The translations under genes and the position numbers were made by a program. This document shows, one piece after another, positions 33,816-41,600 of a DNA stretch of 64,000 nt (position 1 is the stretch's first letter; every line of letters starts with the position of its first letter). The notes below the pieces were generated by a model that did no database searches, had not been told where the DNA came from, and was given only the letters and a program-made list of their open reading frames with translations. Source of the stretch: Streptomyces violaceorubidus (lineage in GTDB: Bacteria; Actinomycetota; Actinomycetes; Streptomycetales; Streptomycetaceae); assembly GCF_000717995.1 (NCBI RefSeq), contig NZ_JODM01000005.1, forward strand, positions 1-64,000, written 5' to 3'.

Positions 33816-36734
33816 ATGAGTGCCTACGACATGCCACTCGAGCTGGTCGAACAGTTCAGCCACGGAAACGGTGTGGTGTTCGCCGGCGCGGGCTTGTCGA
33901 AAGACGCCGGTCTGCCCGACTGGCAGGGACTCATCGGCCGACTTGCCGCCGAGTTACCGGGCTGCCCGTCCGGCGCAGACCATCGGGATGTTGCCGCGTA
34001 CTACGAACTGGAGCACGGTCGGAACCGGTTGGTGCAGCGCATCAGAGACCAGTTGGACACGCTGAGTCTGCAGCCCACGAGGGTCCACCACGCACTGACT
34101 GAGCTTCCGGTGCCGCTCGTTGTGACGACGAACTTCGACGATCTGATCGAGCAGGCGTACAGAGGAGCGCGCAAACCCTTCAGTACGGTGACACGGGCCG
34201 TGGACGCGGGATTCTGGTCGAACGAACGCACCCAGGTGGTGAAGATCCACGGAGATCTGTCCATTCCCGAGTCAATTGTCATCACTGCGGGGGATTACGA
34301 GCGCATCACTACGGACCGGCCCGCTCTGATTCGGTTGCTGGGTGCCACTTTGCAGACCCGCACCGTTCTGTTCCTGGGATACAGCGTGACGGACCCGGAT
34401 CTGCGGACACTCCTGACGCAGCTCCGTCAGGAGACCGGAGATTATCAGCGCAATCTCTACTCCGTGCAGTTCGACGCCCCCGCGCTTGCGGTCAAGGACC
34501 TGGAGCAGAGAGGTGTGAAGGTAATCAACTTGTCACTCGGCAGGCGGTCGCCGGGGGACGTCCTGCTGACTTGGCTGACAGAGTTGCGGGAGCGGGCGGC
34601 ACACCACGGGCAGCCGACGGCGTCGGAGGAGCCTGGGCGCAAGCTCGATCCGGGGATGGACGACAGGCTGTCTGCAGAAGTGATGGGCCTGCTCAAGGCC
34701 ATGGGATACACCGTTTCTCGACCCCGCCGCAGCCCGGGGGTGGTGGACTTCCGGGCGAGCAAGTACAGCGAAGGCACACAGATCGTGCGGTGGATTCGTT
34801 GCGTGGAAGGGAGCGTGGGATCCGGGCACATCGACGGGGCGCATGCTTTGCGGGGAGGGGAGGAGGCAGCGAGCGAGGTCTGGGTGATCGGCTACCGCAG
34901 TGGCGTTTTCACCTCCCAGGCCAGGGCCAGGGCCGAGGACACCCGCATCATGTCGATAGCTCAGTTCTACCGGACGATGCTCAACATCGACGCCTACCTT
35001 GCGCGGATGCTTCAAGAGTACGAAGAAGAGGGCATCGATAAGCTGTGGGTGGAACTCGCCTGCGAAGTACCGCAGTACGACAGGATGCGGTCGGTGCCGC
35101 TCAGTACTGACAGTTTCGACGATGTCGAGGCATTTCTGGATGTCTGGATCGACACTCCGGGGCGTAATCACATCTCTATTCTCGGTGATTTCGGTACTGG
35201 TAAAACGTGGCTGTCTCGTCACTATGCGGCACGGCTGGCCCGTCGCTATTTGGAGGACTGCGAACACAACCGGGTGCCGATCCTGATTTCTCTGAGAGAT
35301 CGGTCGCATGGTGATTCGGTCAACATCAAGGAATTGATTACTGACACGCTGGTCAATGCGTACGGGATGCACCTGCCAGGTGGTTATGAGACATTTCAAT
35401 TCCTCAATCGACACGACAGTTTGGTGTTGATTCTTGACGGCTTCGACGAGATGCAGGCCCGCCTGGACGACCTGGCAACAGTCCGAAACTTCGACGAACT
35501 GGCCAAGGTTGTGGAACCGGATGCCAACTGCAAGGCGATTCTCACATGTCGTACGAGCTACTTTCGTACGGATCTCGAGGAGCGAGAAGTCCTGGCAGGA
35601 GAGGGCTTGCAGCGCATCAATTTGAAGGGGCGACCCAATTTCGAGATCCTGCATCTTGTTCAATTCGACGACGAGCGCATTCGGAAGTCGCTGCGGCGTC
35701 AGGTCGGCGACCGGGCCGAGGGGTACTACCAGGATATTCATCGCATCTACGACCTCGGAAACCTGGCGCAACGACCCATTCTTCTGTCCATGATCGCTGC
35801 CACCCTGCCGCGGCTCGTGCAGCAGAACACGGTCAACCCTGCGACTCTGTACGAGACCTACACTGACGAATGGATGCGTAAGAACCTCGTCGAGCAGCGC
35901 TCCATCATGGAATCGCGAGAAAAGCGCACCGTGATGCAGGACTTGGCGTGGGAGATGTTCCGGAGAGAGACCGCTTCGATTCACTACTCGGAGCTCCCGC
36001 GCGCCCTCCAGGATTCGCTGACCTCCAGGTCCACGGCGCTGATGCACAACTACGAGCACGATGTACGCACACAGTCATTTCTGCAGCGGGACAATGCAGG
36101 TTTCTATGGTTTTGCGCACAAGTCGTTCATGGAATTCTTCATTGCGCAGCGCATCTTCACGGATATCTGCCAGAACTATAGTGGCAGACTGATGGACGCT
36201 CAGACATCCTACGAGACAGACCAGTTCGTCAAGGATCTGCTCCTACGAGAGCCGTCGTACATGGACACGCTGATTGGATGGCTGAACGAGGGGGAATCGG
36301 CGGTCCTCCGGGTCAACTCGGCCGGGATTCTGGCGAAAGTGGGAGAGAGGGGGCTGGTCGGCGATGTGATCCGACTGCTCGATCGAGACAAAGCCGTCCG
36401 GCATCTGTACCTGACTGCCGTCATCTTCCGAGTGCTGGAGATCAGATGGGAGGCCGCTCAGCGACTGGCTTCCGAGCCGAACGGAAAGAGGCTTCCCCAG
36501 TTGTTGACGCTTACCTCTGATCAGCTGACCACGGTTGCGACGCGATTCTGCGCGGAGGCGCTCAATCCAAGGGACGCAGTGGCCCGGTGGCTGTCGTTTC
36601 GGCTTCTGGAGCAGGTGCGCGACGTGGCAGCGGAGGAAGTGGAACGTACTTTGGAGGCCGCGTGGGTCAGTGAGGACACAGAAGAGACGCGCGTACTGAT
36701 CTCGCAGATGCGTCTGTCTGCCGAACCGAGATGA
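33816..36734 (+). CDS. SIR2 - nuclease-like - NACHT (STAND) protein, probable antiphage defence effector
   Basis: A 972-residue multidomain protein. Residues 15-260 are a SIR2 domain: FAGAGLSKDAGLPDW at 22-36, TTNFDD at 104-109 with Asn106, KIHGD at 143-147 with His145, and FLGYSVTDPDL. Residues about 283-385 look like a degenerate Mrr-type restriction-endonuclease fold (VVDFRASK, then IVRWIRCVE), with the usual QxK replaced. Residues about 435-650 are a NACHT ATPase: Walker A GDFGTGKT at 457-464, Walker B LVLILDGFDE at 536-545, arginine in LTCRTSYF. FAHKSFMEFFIAQ at 766-778 is the NACHT-associated motif, and the rest is helical repeat-like. SIR2-STAND proteins deplete NAD+ on phage sensing. 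G+C is low, codon 47 is TTA, and the ribosome site is CCGGAGA. Confidence 0.92.
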   Translation: MSAYDMPLELVEQFSHGNGVVFAGAGLSKDAGLPDWQGLIGRLAAELPGCPSGADHRDVAAYYELEHGRNRLVQRIRDQLDTLSLQPTRVHHALTELPVPLVVTTNFDDLIEQAYRGARKPFSTVTRAVDAGFWSNERTQVVKIHGDLSIPESIVITAGDYERITTDRPALIRLLGATLQTRTVLFLGYSVTDPDLRTLLTQLRQETGDYQRNLYSVQFDAPALAVKDLEQRGVKVINLSLGRRSPGDVLLTWLTELRERAAHHGQPTASEEPGRKLDPGMDDRLSAEVMGLLKAMGYTVSRPRRSPGVVDFRASKYSEGTQIVRWIRCVEGSVGSGHIDGAHALRGGEEAASEVWVIGYRSGVFTSQARARAEDTRIMSIAQFYRTMLNIDAYLARMLQEYEEEGIDKLWVELACEVPQYDRMRSVPLSTDSFDDVEAFLDVWIDTPGRNHISILGDFGTGKTWLSRHYAARLARRYLEDCEHNRVPILISLRDRSHGDSVNIKELITDTLVNAYGMHLPGGYETFQFLNRHDSLVLILDGFDEMQARLDDLATVRNFDELAKVVEPDANCKAILTCRTSYFRTDLEEREVLAGEGLQRINLKGRPNFEILHLVQFDDERIRKSLRRQVGDRAEGYYQDIHRIYDLGNLAQRPILLSMIAATLPRLVQQNTVNPATLYETYTDEWMRKNLVEQRSIMESREKRTVMQDLAWEMFRRETASIHYSELPRALQDSLTSRSTALMHNYEHDVRTQSFLQRDNAGFYGFAHKSFMEFFIAQRIFTDICQNYSGRLMDAQTSYETDQFVKDLLLREPSYMDTLIGWLNEGESAVLRVNSAGILAKVGERGLVGDVIRLLDRDKAVRHLYLTAVIFRVLEIRWEAAQRLASEPNGKRLPQLLTLTSDQLTTVATRFCAEALNPRDAVARWLSFRLLEQVRDVAAEEVERTLEAAWVSEDTEETRVLISQMRLSAEPR

Positions 36735-36794
36735 TCTGCCGCGGGCCACAGAGCGTGCGGAGTGCAGCTGTCACGCCCTGCAGCACCTTGTGCT

Positions 36795-37130
36795 TCAGTT
36801 CGCCGGCAGGACGTACACCCGCACGAACCAGTGCTGCGGCCGGCCCATGTGCAGATGCCCGGCCACGGCAGTGCCGTCCTCGGTACCGCAGACGGCATGG
36901 ATGTGCGGTACGCCGTCCCTCACCTCTCCCGTCCCGAACAGCTCCAAGGGTTCGGTGTACGTCCGGACGATGTCCTGAGATGCGTCACCGCGTGGCATGG
37001 TGCTCAAGGTGCACTCATCCACGGCACCAATGACGGAAGCGATCGCCCCCTGGCGAACCCCGTGATTGGTCAGCTCCTTGGTCAGGTGGCTGATGATGTC
37101 CGCACCGGTAGGGATTTCAACGATCAGCAA
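36795..37130 (-). CDS. PPC/DUF296 domain protein
   Basis: A 111-residue protein matching the PPC (DUF296) trimeric fold: GADIISHLTKELTNHGVRQGAIASVIGAV at the N-terminus in two helices and a strand, and PHIHAVCGTEDGTAVAGHL near the C-terminus, with the conserved His residues and the GHL turn. In plants PPC domains sit in AT-hook proteins; the function of stand-alone bacterial forms is unclear and some bind metal. The start is TTG at 37130, supported by AGGAGA seven bases upstream. It is the last gene of a three-gene minus-strand set and converges on the SIR2-NACHT gene with a 60-base gap. Confidence 0.8.
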   Translation of the reverse strand: MLIVEIPTGADIISHLTKELTNHGVRQGAIASVIGAVDECTLSTMPRGDASQDIVRTYTEPLELFGTGEVRDGVPHIHAVCGTEDGTAVAGHLHMGRPQHWFVRVYVLPAN

Positions 37131-37157
37131 GGTTATCTCCTGCGAGGTGAAGGCACG

Positions 37158-37910
37158 TCACACGCGGCGGGCGGACTGCCAAATATGTTCGAACTGATTG
37201 ACCCAGTATCCATACCAGCGTGCGCTGTCGGCTTTGGTCAACTCTATATGGGCTCTGGAAGCCGCCGTTTCGTTGTGGAACCCGTGGAACTCGACGATCA
37301 CCGTGCCGTGGCGTTCCAAGGGGTCGATGGCTACGAGGCTGAACCCAGGGCTGTACGGCAGCTTTCCGTACGACAGTTCACCCGGTGTTTGCCACGAACT
37401 CATCAGCGCAAGTTGTGAAAGAGTGGCGCTGATCCCGTCTGCCAGTCGTTGCAGAGGATAGTCCTCCGAGTCCAGCTGTTGCGCGGCCACTTCGACGGCT
37501 GCCTGCTCGGAGGGATCGAGCACGACCACTCGGAGCCTTCCGCCCGTTCGGCTGAGCACTGTGGCGCGCAAGGCCTGGCATGTCTGAGGAGAAAGGATGC
37601 CAACGGCAGACGGAGCAAAGATCCATACGTCCTTTGCTTCCTGAAGGCGCGCGGAAATCGGGATCGAGTCAAAGGCAGAGCGATCGGCGATCAGAGCGTC
37701 TGCCGAATCCTGCGTTATTGGCTCCGGAAGAGTCACCCGATAAACAAGAAGTCCGATCCCGGCCAAAACCACACTCCACCGGAGACCGGCGGGCACTATG
37801 TCGCTGACTGCCGAACAGAGCGCGACACCGAATGCCACAAGTGCCACCACATACGAGTCGAGGTTGCGTCTTTCCAGAATGTCGCGGCCGATCTCGCGTA
37901 ACCTTCCCAA
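37158..37910 (-). CDS. Two-transmembrane protein with PLD-like cytosolic domain
   Basis: A 250-residue protein. Two adjacent membrane segments (about 18-37 and 40-57) are followed by a soluble domain with VWIFAPSAVGILSPQTC, LRVVVLDPSEQAA and a final VIVEFHGFHNETAAS region. The strand order resembles the phospholipase-D-like fold used as a sensor or inactive domain; no HKD motif is present. The start is TTG at 37910, and the fourth codon is the rare TTA. It is 22 bases downstream of the desaturase-like gene and 27 upstream of the PPC gene, so likely one operon. Function not known. Confidence 0.7.
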   Translation of the reverse strand: MGRLREIGRDILERRNLDSYVVALVAFGVALCSAVSDIVPAGLRWSVVLAGIGLLVYRVTLPEPITQDSADALIADRSAFDSIPISARLQEAKDVWIFAPSAVGILSPQTCQALRATVLSRTGGRLRVVVLDPSEQAAVEVAAQQLDSEDYPLQRLADGISATLSQLALMSSWQTPGELSYGKLPYSPGFSLVAIDPLERHGTVIVEFHGFHNETAASRAHIELTKADSARWYGYWVNQFEHIWQSARRV

Positions 37911-37932
37911 GGAGTCTTCCGTCCCTTACGGT

Positions 37933-39144
37933 TCACGTGCCGGTGGCTCTCGGCAGGTCTGCCAACTGGTCAAAGTTCCGCGTGATGGCTTCGCTCAGAC
38001 TCCAAGTGTGCCAGAAGTTCTCCTGGGCTCGCGGGGAGTTGGCCATCATTTCCGAGCGGGCATAGGCCGCGTCGCACCAGTTGAAGGTGCGACCTTTCGG
38101 ATCGGCGTGGTGAGCGTCGTGACAACCGTTGTCGGTGAAGCCGACGACCAGGACACGGGCGACCAAGAGGTGCCAGAACAAGAGGCGAAACCACCAGAAG
38201 CACCATGCCCGCAGGGCCCTGGGCCCCCTGAGTGACCGGGCAGGACAGGGGTCGGCGAAGAATCTGGCCCCCGTTTTCTCGGCGAATCCCTCCCATCCGG
38301 AACGTGACGAGTCCCTGAACCACGAATGGAGCCCCAGCGCGTAGAGGACCATGCTGACGTGCCATCCGAGGGTCAGAGGCAGCAGCCATGCGACGCTCCA
38401 CGCCACCAGGGGCTTCCAATATTCTGTTCCGTACCACCAGCACATGGCGGCCACTGGCCCGAACTGGGCCACCAGGAAAGCTGTTGTGCGTAGCGGTTGC
38501 CGCCGGAGTGACACGTTGATGCCGACTCGGCCGCTCACTGTACGCAGGACGCAGGCGGGTGCCAGCAGGGTCCGGCACAGAAGCCGGGGGTAGGCACAGC
38601 GCGGTAGTCCCGGCCGCAGCCCCAGCGCTGCCAGTGCCGCTTGATCGGGATCGAGCCGACTGGTCAGGGCGGAATGGTGCACCAAGTGGTCCCGGCGATA
38701 GTCGTCGTAGCTCTGCGTCATGCCTATTGCGCCGGCCAGGACCCCGATGAGAGGGCTGTGTCGGCCGAAGTCGCCGTGGCTGGCGTGGTGCAGCACGAAC
38801 GTGTGCATGGCCCGGAAGGCTCCGGCCGACACCATGACCGTCAGCAGTATCAGCGGGGCGGTCCAGGCCCAGACGGTGAGGGACGAGTCTGTGCTCGCGT
38901 TCAGCATCAGGCATGTCGTGACACCTGAGGACAGCGGTGGGACCAGGAAGCTCCCGGCAACGCAGAGTCCTGGATTCTTGCGCAACAGGGGCTGCTGCCC
39001 TGGATGGGGCGCTCCGCTGACACTGGTCAGGAAGGCCTGGAAGACGCGAACCCGCGGCAGTGAGTCATGCGCCGTACAGCGACTGCATGTCTTGCCTTCC
39101 GCGGTGCACAAGGAGCACGGTACCGTCGCTTCAATGCCGATCAC
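37933..39144 (-). CDS. Fatty acid desaturase-like membrane protein with N-terminal cysteine cluster
   Basis: A 403-residue protein. Residues 10-23 hold CSLCTAEGKTCSRC, two CxxC pairs likely to bind zinc or iron. Membrane segments begin near 90 (WTAPLILLTVMVSAGAF) and recur at about 220-240, 245-270 and 320-336. Three histidine boxes give the di-iron site of integral-membrane desaturases/hydroxylases: HHASH at 119-123, HLVHH at 153-157 and HDAHH at 342-346. It should oxidise a lipid or hydrophobic substrate. I chose GTG 39144 because GGAGGA lies just upstream; the frame is open to 39291. It heads the three-gene set in the low-G+C block. Confidence 0.85.
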   Translation of the reverse strand: MIGIEATVPCSLCTAEGKTCSRCTAHDSLPRVRVFQAFLTSVSGAPHPGQQPLLRKNPGLCVAGSFLVPPLSSGVTTCLMLNASTDSSLTVWAWTAPLILLTVMVSAGAFRAMHTFVLHHASHGDFGRHSPLIGVLAGAIGMTQSYDDYRRDHLVHHSALTSRLDPDQAALAALGLRPGLPRCAYPRLLCRTLLAPACVLRTVSGRVGINVSLRRQPLRTTAFLVAQFGPVAAMCWWYGTEYWKPLVAWSVAWLLPLTLGWHVSMVLYALGLHSWFRDSSRSGWEGFAEKTGARFFADPCPARSLRGPRALRAWCFWWFRLLFWHLLVARVLVVGFTDNGCHDAHHADPKGRTFNWCDAAYARSEMMANSPRAQENFWHTWSLSEAITRNFDQLADLPRATGT

Positions 39145-39319
39145 TTGTCCTCCAGTCGGCTGGAAGGTGCGGGCGATCGAATCCGGTGGAGTGCTGTTGC
39201 GGACTCGCAGACGGCCGGGCAGGCCCGGGGAGTGCTGACCGGTCAGGGCTCGTGTCCGCAGCATCGCATATGTGGACCTCATGGTGGACACCCCTGTTGG
39301 GCTGAAGACTCAAACGGCT
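39145..39319. other. Upstream region of the desaturase gene, no gene seen
   Basis: It contains the ribosome site for the desaturase-like gene at 39149-39154 and presumably its promoter. No other gene is supported here. The sequence then passes into the decayed HATPase/deaminase remnant. Confidence 0.45.
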
Positions 39320-39600
39320 GCCGGCTGGGGCTCCTGCCTGTGGTGGTTGTGCTGTCCGATGAGAGGGAGCGGGCGGTGACGCGGGCTCGGCAAGGTGGTT
39401 TGGTCCAGGTCCACAGTCCGGCCGCAGGGGTCCTACCAGTCAATGCCCGTCAGCCCGCGCTGACCGACGCCAGCACGGTGCCGTCGGGCCCCGGCCACCG
39501 GCACCGGCATCCCGGCCCCGCCAGGCCCCGTACCGCGCGGCTCGATCCTTCGCAGGTGTGGACTACCACCTCAGTCACCACGGCCGCTGCCGCAGCGAGG
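39320..39600. pseudogene. Decayed duplicate of the HATPase and cytidine-deaminase 3' ends
   Basis: Read on the plus strand, about 39325-39440 translates to LGLLPVVVVLSD...RQGGLVQVHSPAAG, matching the C-terminus of the HATPase at 40040-40140. On the minus strand, 39450-39600 gives AAAAVVTE...GPDGTVLASVSAG ending at the same TGA position as the deaminase-like gene at 40171. The 16 bases GTCAGCCCGCGCTGAC are identical in the two copies (39449 and 40170). The offset is 716-721 bases, and identity elsewhere is only moderate. This is a fragment of a diverged second copy of the junction, not a gene. Confidence 0.8.
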
Positions 39601-39786
39601 GCGGACCATGCGTCGAGGTGGCCACCTGCCCCCGCGCCCTCCACGTCCGCGACTCCCGCGCGCGACCACCGCGAACCCGCCAAAAATCCGTACGGTTCAT
39701 CGGGTGATCAACGGGAGTGACTCCATGTGACCTTCGTTCGTGAATGAGACGCTCCGCATCCCGCCGTTGCGGGAGAGGTTGTTCCG

Positions 39787-40184
39787 CGTGAACGCCGTGC
39801 TGTGTCGGATGCCAGGCGGTACGCCCACGAGACCCTGCCGGCTGGGGTCTCGCCGACACCGAACGTGGCGAGGACGTGCTGCTGTGCGTGAGGGAGCTGG
39901 TGACCAACGCGCTGCTGCACGGCGTACCGCCGGGACGGCTCTTCCTGCTCTTCCTGCGCTACGACGGCAGGGTGCTGCGGGTCAAGGTGCACGACAGAGG
40001 GGGCGGGGTACCGCGCATCATGGCCAGGCGGGACGCGGGCGGGCGCGGACTGCTGCTCGTGGCCGTGCTGTCCGACGCGTGGGGTGTGCGGGAGCGTGAA
40101 CCCGGCAAGGCGGTCTGGTGCGAGTCCACGCTCCGGCCGAGGGCGGAGACCTGGGGACCCGGGTCCGTTGTCAGCCCGCGCTGA
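39787..40184 (+). pseudogene. RsbW-type ATP-binding protein, frameshifted
   Basis: The plus strand encodes an anti-sigma-factor-kinase-like HATPase in two frames. The first helix ERRAVSDARRYAHETL lies in the frame of base 39787. The body from GWGLADTERGEDVLLCVRELVTN (in the frame of 39876, split here by the N box VRELVTNALLHG) to GGRGLLLVAVLSDAWG lies one frame off, with the break near 39831-39842 at CCTGCCGGCTGG. One lost base would explain it. Either the gene is inactive, or a shorter product starts at GTG 39876, or there is a sequencing error. Its 3' end overlaps the deaminase-like gene by 14 bases. Confidence 0.65.
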
Positions 40185-40527
40185 CTGTCGCCCGCACCGT
40201 CCCGTCGGGCGAAGCCACCAGCACCGGCGTCCCGGGCCCGCCCAGGTCCCGCACCGCCGCCCGGTCCTCCTGCGACGCCGACTCCGACTCGGTCACCACC
40301 GCCGCCGCCTCCAGTGACTTCGCACCGGACGCCACCGCCATCGCCACCGCCGTGCGCAGCGCGCTGAGCTTCAGGGAGTCCAGGGCGACCGTGCCGGCGA
40401 CATAGGTGCGGCCGGTCTCGTCGCGGACGGCCGCGCCCTCGGGCACGCCGTTGCGGGCGCGGGCCGAGCGGGCCAGGGTGACGATCTTGCGGTCCTCGGG
40501 ATCGAGGCCGGGAGTCTCGGTGGTCAT
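40171..40527 (-). CDS. Cytidine-deaminase-like protein
   Basis: A 118-residue protein matching the small cytidine-deaminase-like protein normally found just upstream of era in Streptomyces: ARNGVPEGAAVRDETGRTYVAGTV, then KLSALRTAVAMAVASGAKS. The zinc ligands of true cytidine deaminases (H/CAE and PCxxC) are absent, so it is probably not a cytidine deaminase. Start ATG 40527 (MTTETPGLDPEDRK) is preferred over the longer 40569 form. A decayed copy of its last third lies at 39450-39600. It is separated from era by the low-G+C island. Confidence 0.85.
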   Translation of the reverse strand: MTTETPGLDPEDRKIVTLARSARARNGVPEGAAVRDETGRTYVAGTVALDSLKLSALRTAVAMAVASGAKSLEAAAVVTESESASQEDRAAVRDLGGPGTPVLVASPDGTVRATVSAG

Positions 40528-40609
40528 GGGGTGAGCATACGTAGCCCCGCCGGGCCCCGGCCCGCTCACCCCGTCACCGGTCCGCGCCCACCCGGGAACC
40601 GGTCCGCTC

Positions 40610-41503
40610 TCACCCCGCCACCGGGTACATCGCCCCGCGCCGGCCCTCCGGCGAGGCCAGCCACTCCAGCTTCGCCGCGGTGTTCGCCTCGTCCAGCGGC
40701 GTGTGCAGCACGATCGTCAGATCCGGCCGCGCGGGCACCTGGAGCGCCGTCGACTCCAGGCTGAGCAGACCGACCAGCGGGTGGTCCAGCTCCTTGCGGA
40801 TCTGCCCCGCGTCCTCGATGTCCCGTTCCTCCCACAGCGCCGCGAACTCGGCACTGGCCTCCTTCAGGTCCGCCAGGACCTGCTGGAAACCCTCGTCGTC
40901 CGGGTTGGCTGCGCAGGTGGCGCGGAACTGGGCGACGACCGTACGCGCGTTGCGCTCCCAGTTGCGGGCGCGGGAGCGGTACAGCGGGTCGGTGAAGTAG
41001 TCGACGATGCAGTTCCACGTCGTTTCGAGCCGCATGCCCAGCACCATCGCCGCCGCGTCGTTGTACATCACGCAGTTGTAGTACCGGTCCATGATGTGCG
41101 CCGGATACGGCATCCACGTGTCGATCAGCCGCCGCAGCCCCTCGCACATGTCCCGCTTCGCCGGCTCCACCTCGGCGGCGGGCGGGTTCAGCCCCGCCAG
41201 TACGTACAGGTGGCGGCGCTCGGCGTTGCTGAGCCGCGGCACCCGCCCGACCGCGTCCAGGACCTGCGGGGAGACCGAGATGTCGCGGCCCTGCTCCAGC
41301 CACTGGTACCAGGAGGCGCCCACCCCGGCGAGCACGGCCACCTCCTCGCGGCGCAGCCCCGGCGTCCGGCGCCGCGCCCCGCCGTCGGGCAGACCGACCT
41401 CGGCCGGGGACACCCGTGCCCGGCGGCTCATCAGGAACTCCCGCAGCTCACTGCGGCGCCGGTCCCGGCCCGCGCCCTGGGCCCTCGTGATCACGTCCGG
41501 CAC
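40610..41503 (-). CDS. XRE family transcriptional regulator (MmyB-like)
   Basis: A 297-residue protein. The N-terminal HTH contains RTPGLRREEVAVLAGVGASWYQWLEQGRD, the signature of actinobacterial MmyB-type regulators, and the C-terminal PAS-like ligand domain includes WNCIVDYFTDPLYRSRARNW, seen in fatty-acid-binding MmyB proteins. GTG 41503 is chosen because GGGGGAG lies seven bases upstream. It is divergent from a DHA2 exporter gene with a strong palindrome between them, so it probably regulates that exporter and itself. Confidence 0.88.
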   Translation of the reverse strand: MPDVITRAQGAGRDRRRSELREFLMSRRARVSPAEVGLPDGGARRRTPGLRREEVAVLAGVGASWYQWLEQGRDISVSPQVLDAVGRVPRLSNAERRHLYVLAGLNPPAAEVEPAKRDMCEGLRRLIDTWMPYPAHIMDRYYNCVMYNDAAAMVLGMRLETTWNCIVDYFTDPLYRSRARNWERNARTVVAQFRATCAANPDDEGFQQVLADLKEASAEFAALWEERDIEDAGQIRKELDHPLVGLLSLESTALQVPARPDLTIVLHTPLDEANTAAKLEWLASPEGRRGAMYPVAG

Positions 41504-41536
41504 GTCCGTACTCCCCCCGTAGCCAATCCGCCGGTG

Positions 41537-41557
41537 CCTGGTGGTGGCACCACCAGG
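41537..41557. promoter_or_regulatory. Perfect 9-bp inverted repeat between the XRE gene and the MFS gene
   Basis: CCTGGTGGT (41537-41545) and ACCACCAGG (41549-41557) flank GGC. It is 34 bases upstream of the XRE GTG and 44 bases upstream of the exporter ATG, the right place for an operator of this regulator-exporter pair. Confidence 0.6.
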
Positions 41558-41600
41558 ACAATCGGCGTCTCCCCACAACTATTCCGGGGGTCCGAGGCTC

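Noticed and set aside
39067..39720. Plus-strand open frame of 217 residues
   Set aside because: It mixes antisense of the desaturase gene with the decayed HATPase remnant; only the remnant homology is meaningful.
40171..40527. True cytidine deaminase
   Set aside because: Zinc-binding His/Cys and PCxxC motifs are missing, so only the cytidine-deaminase-like name is justified.
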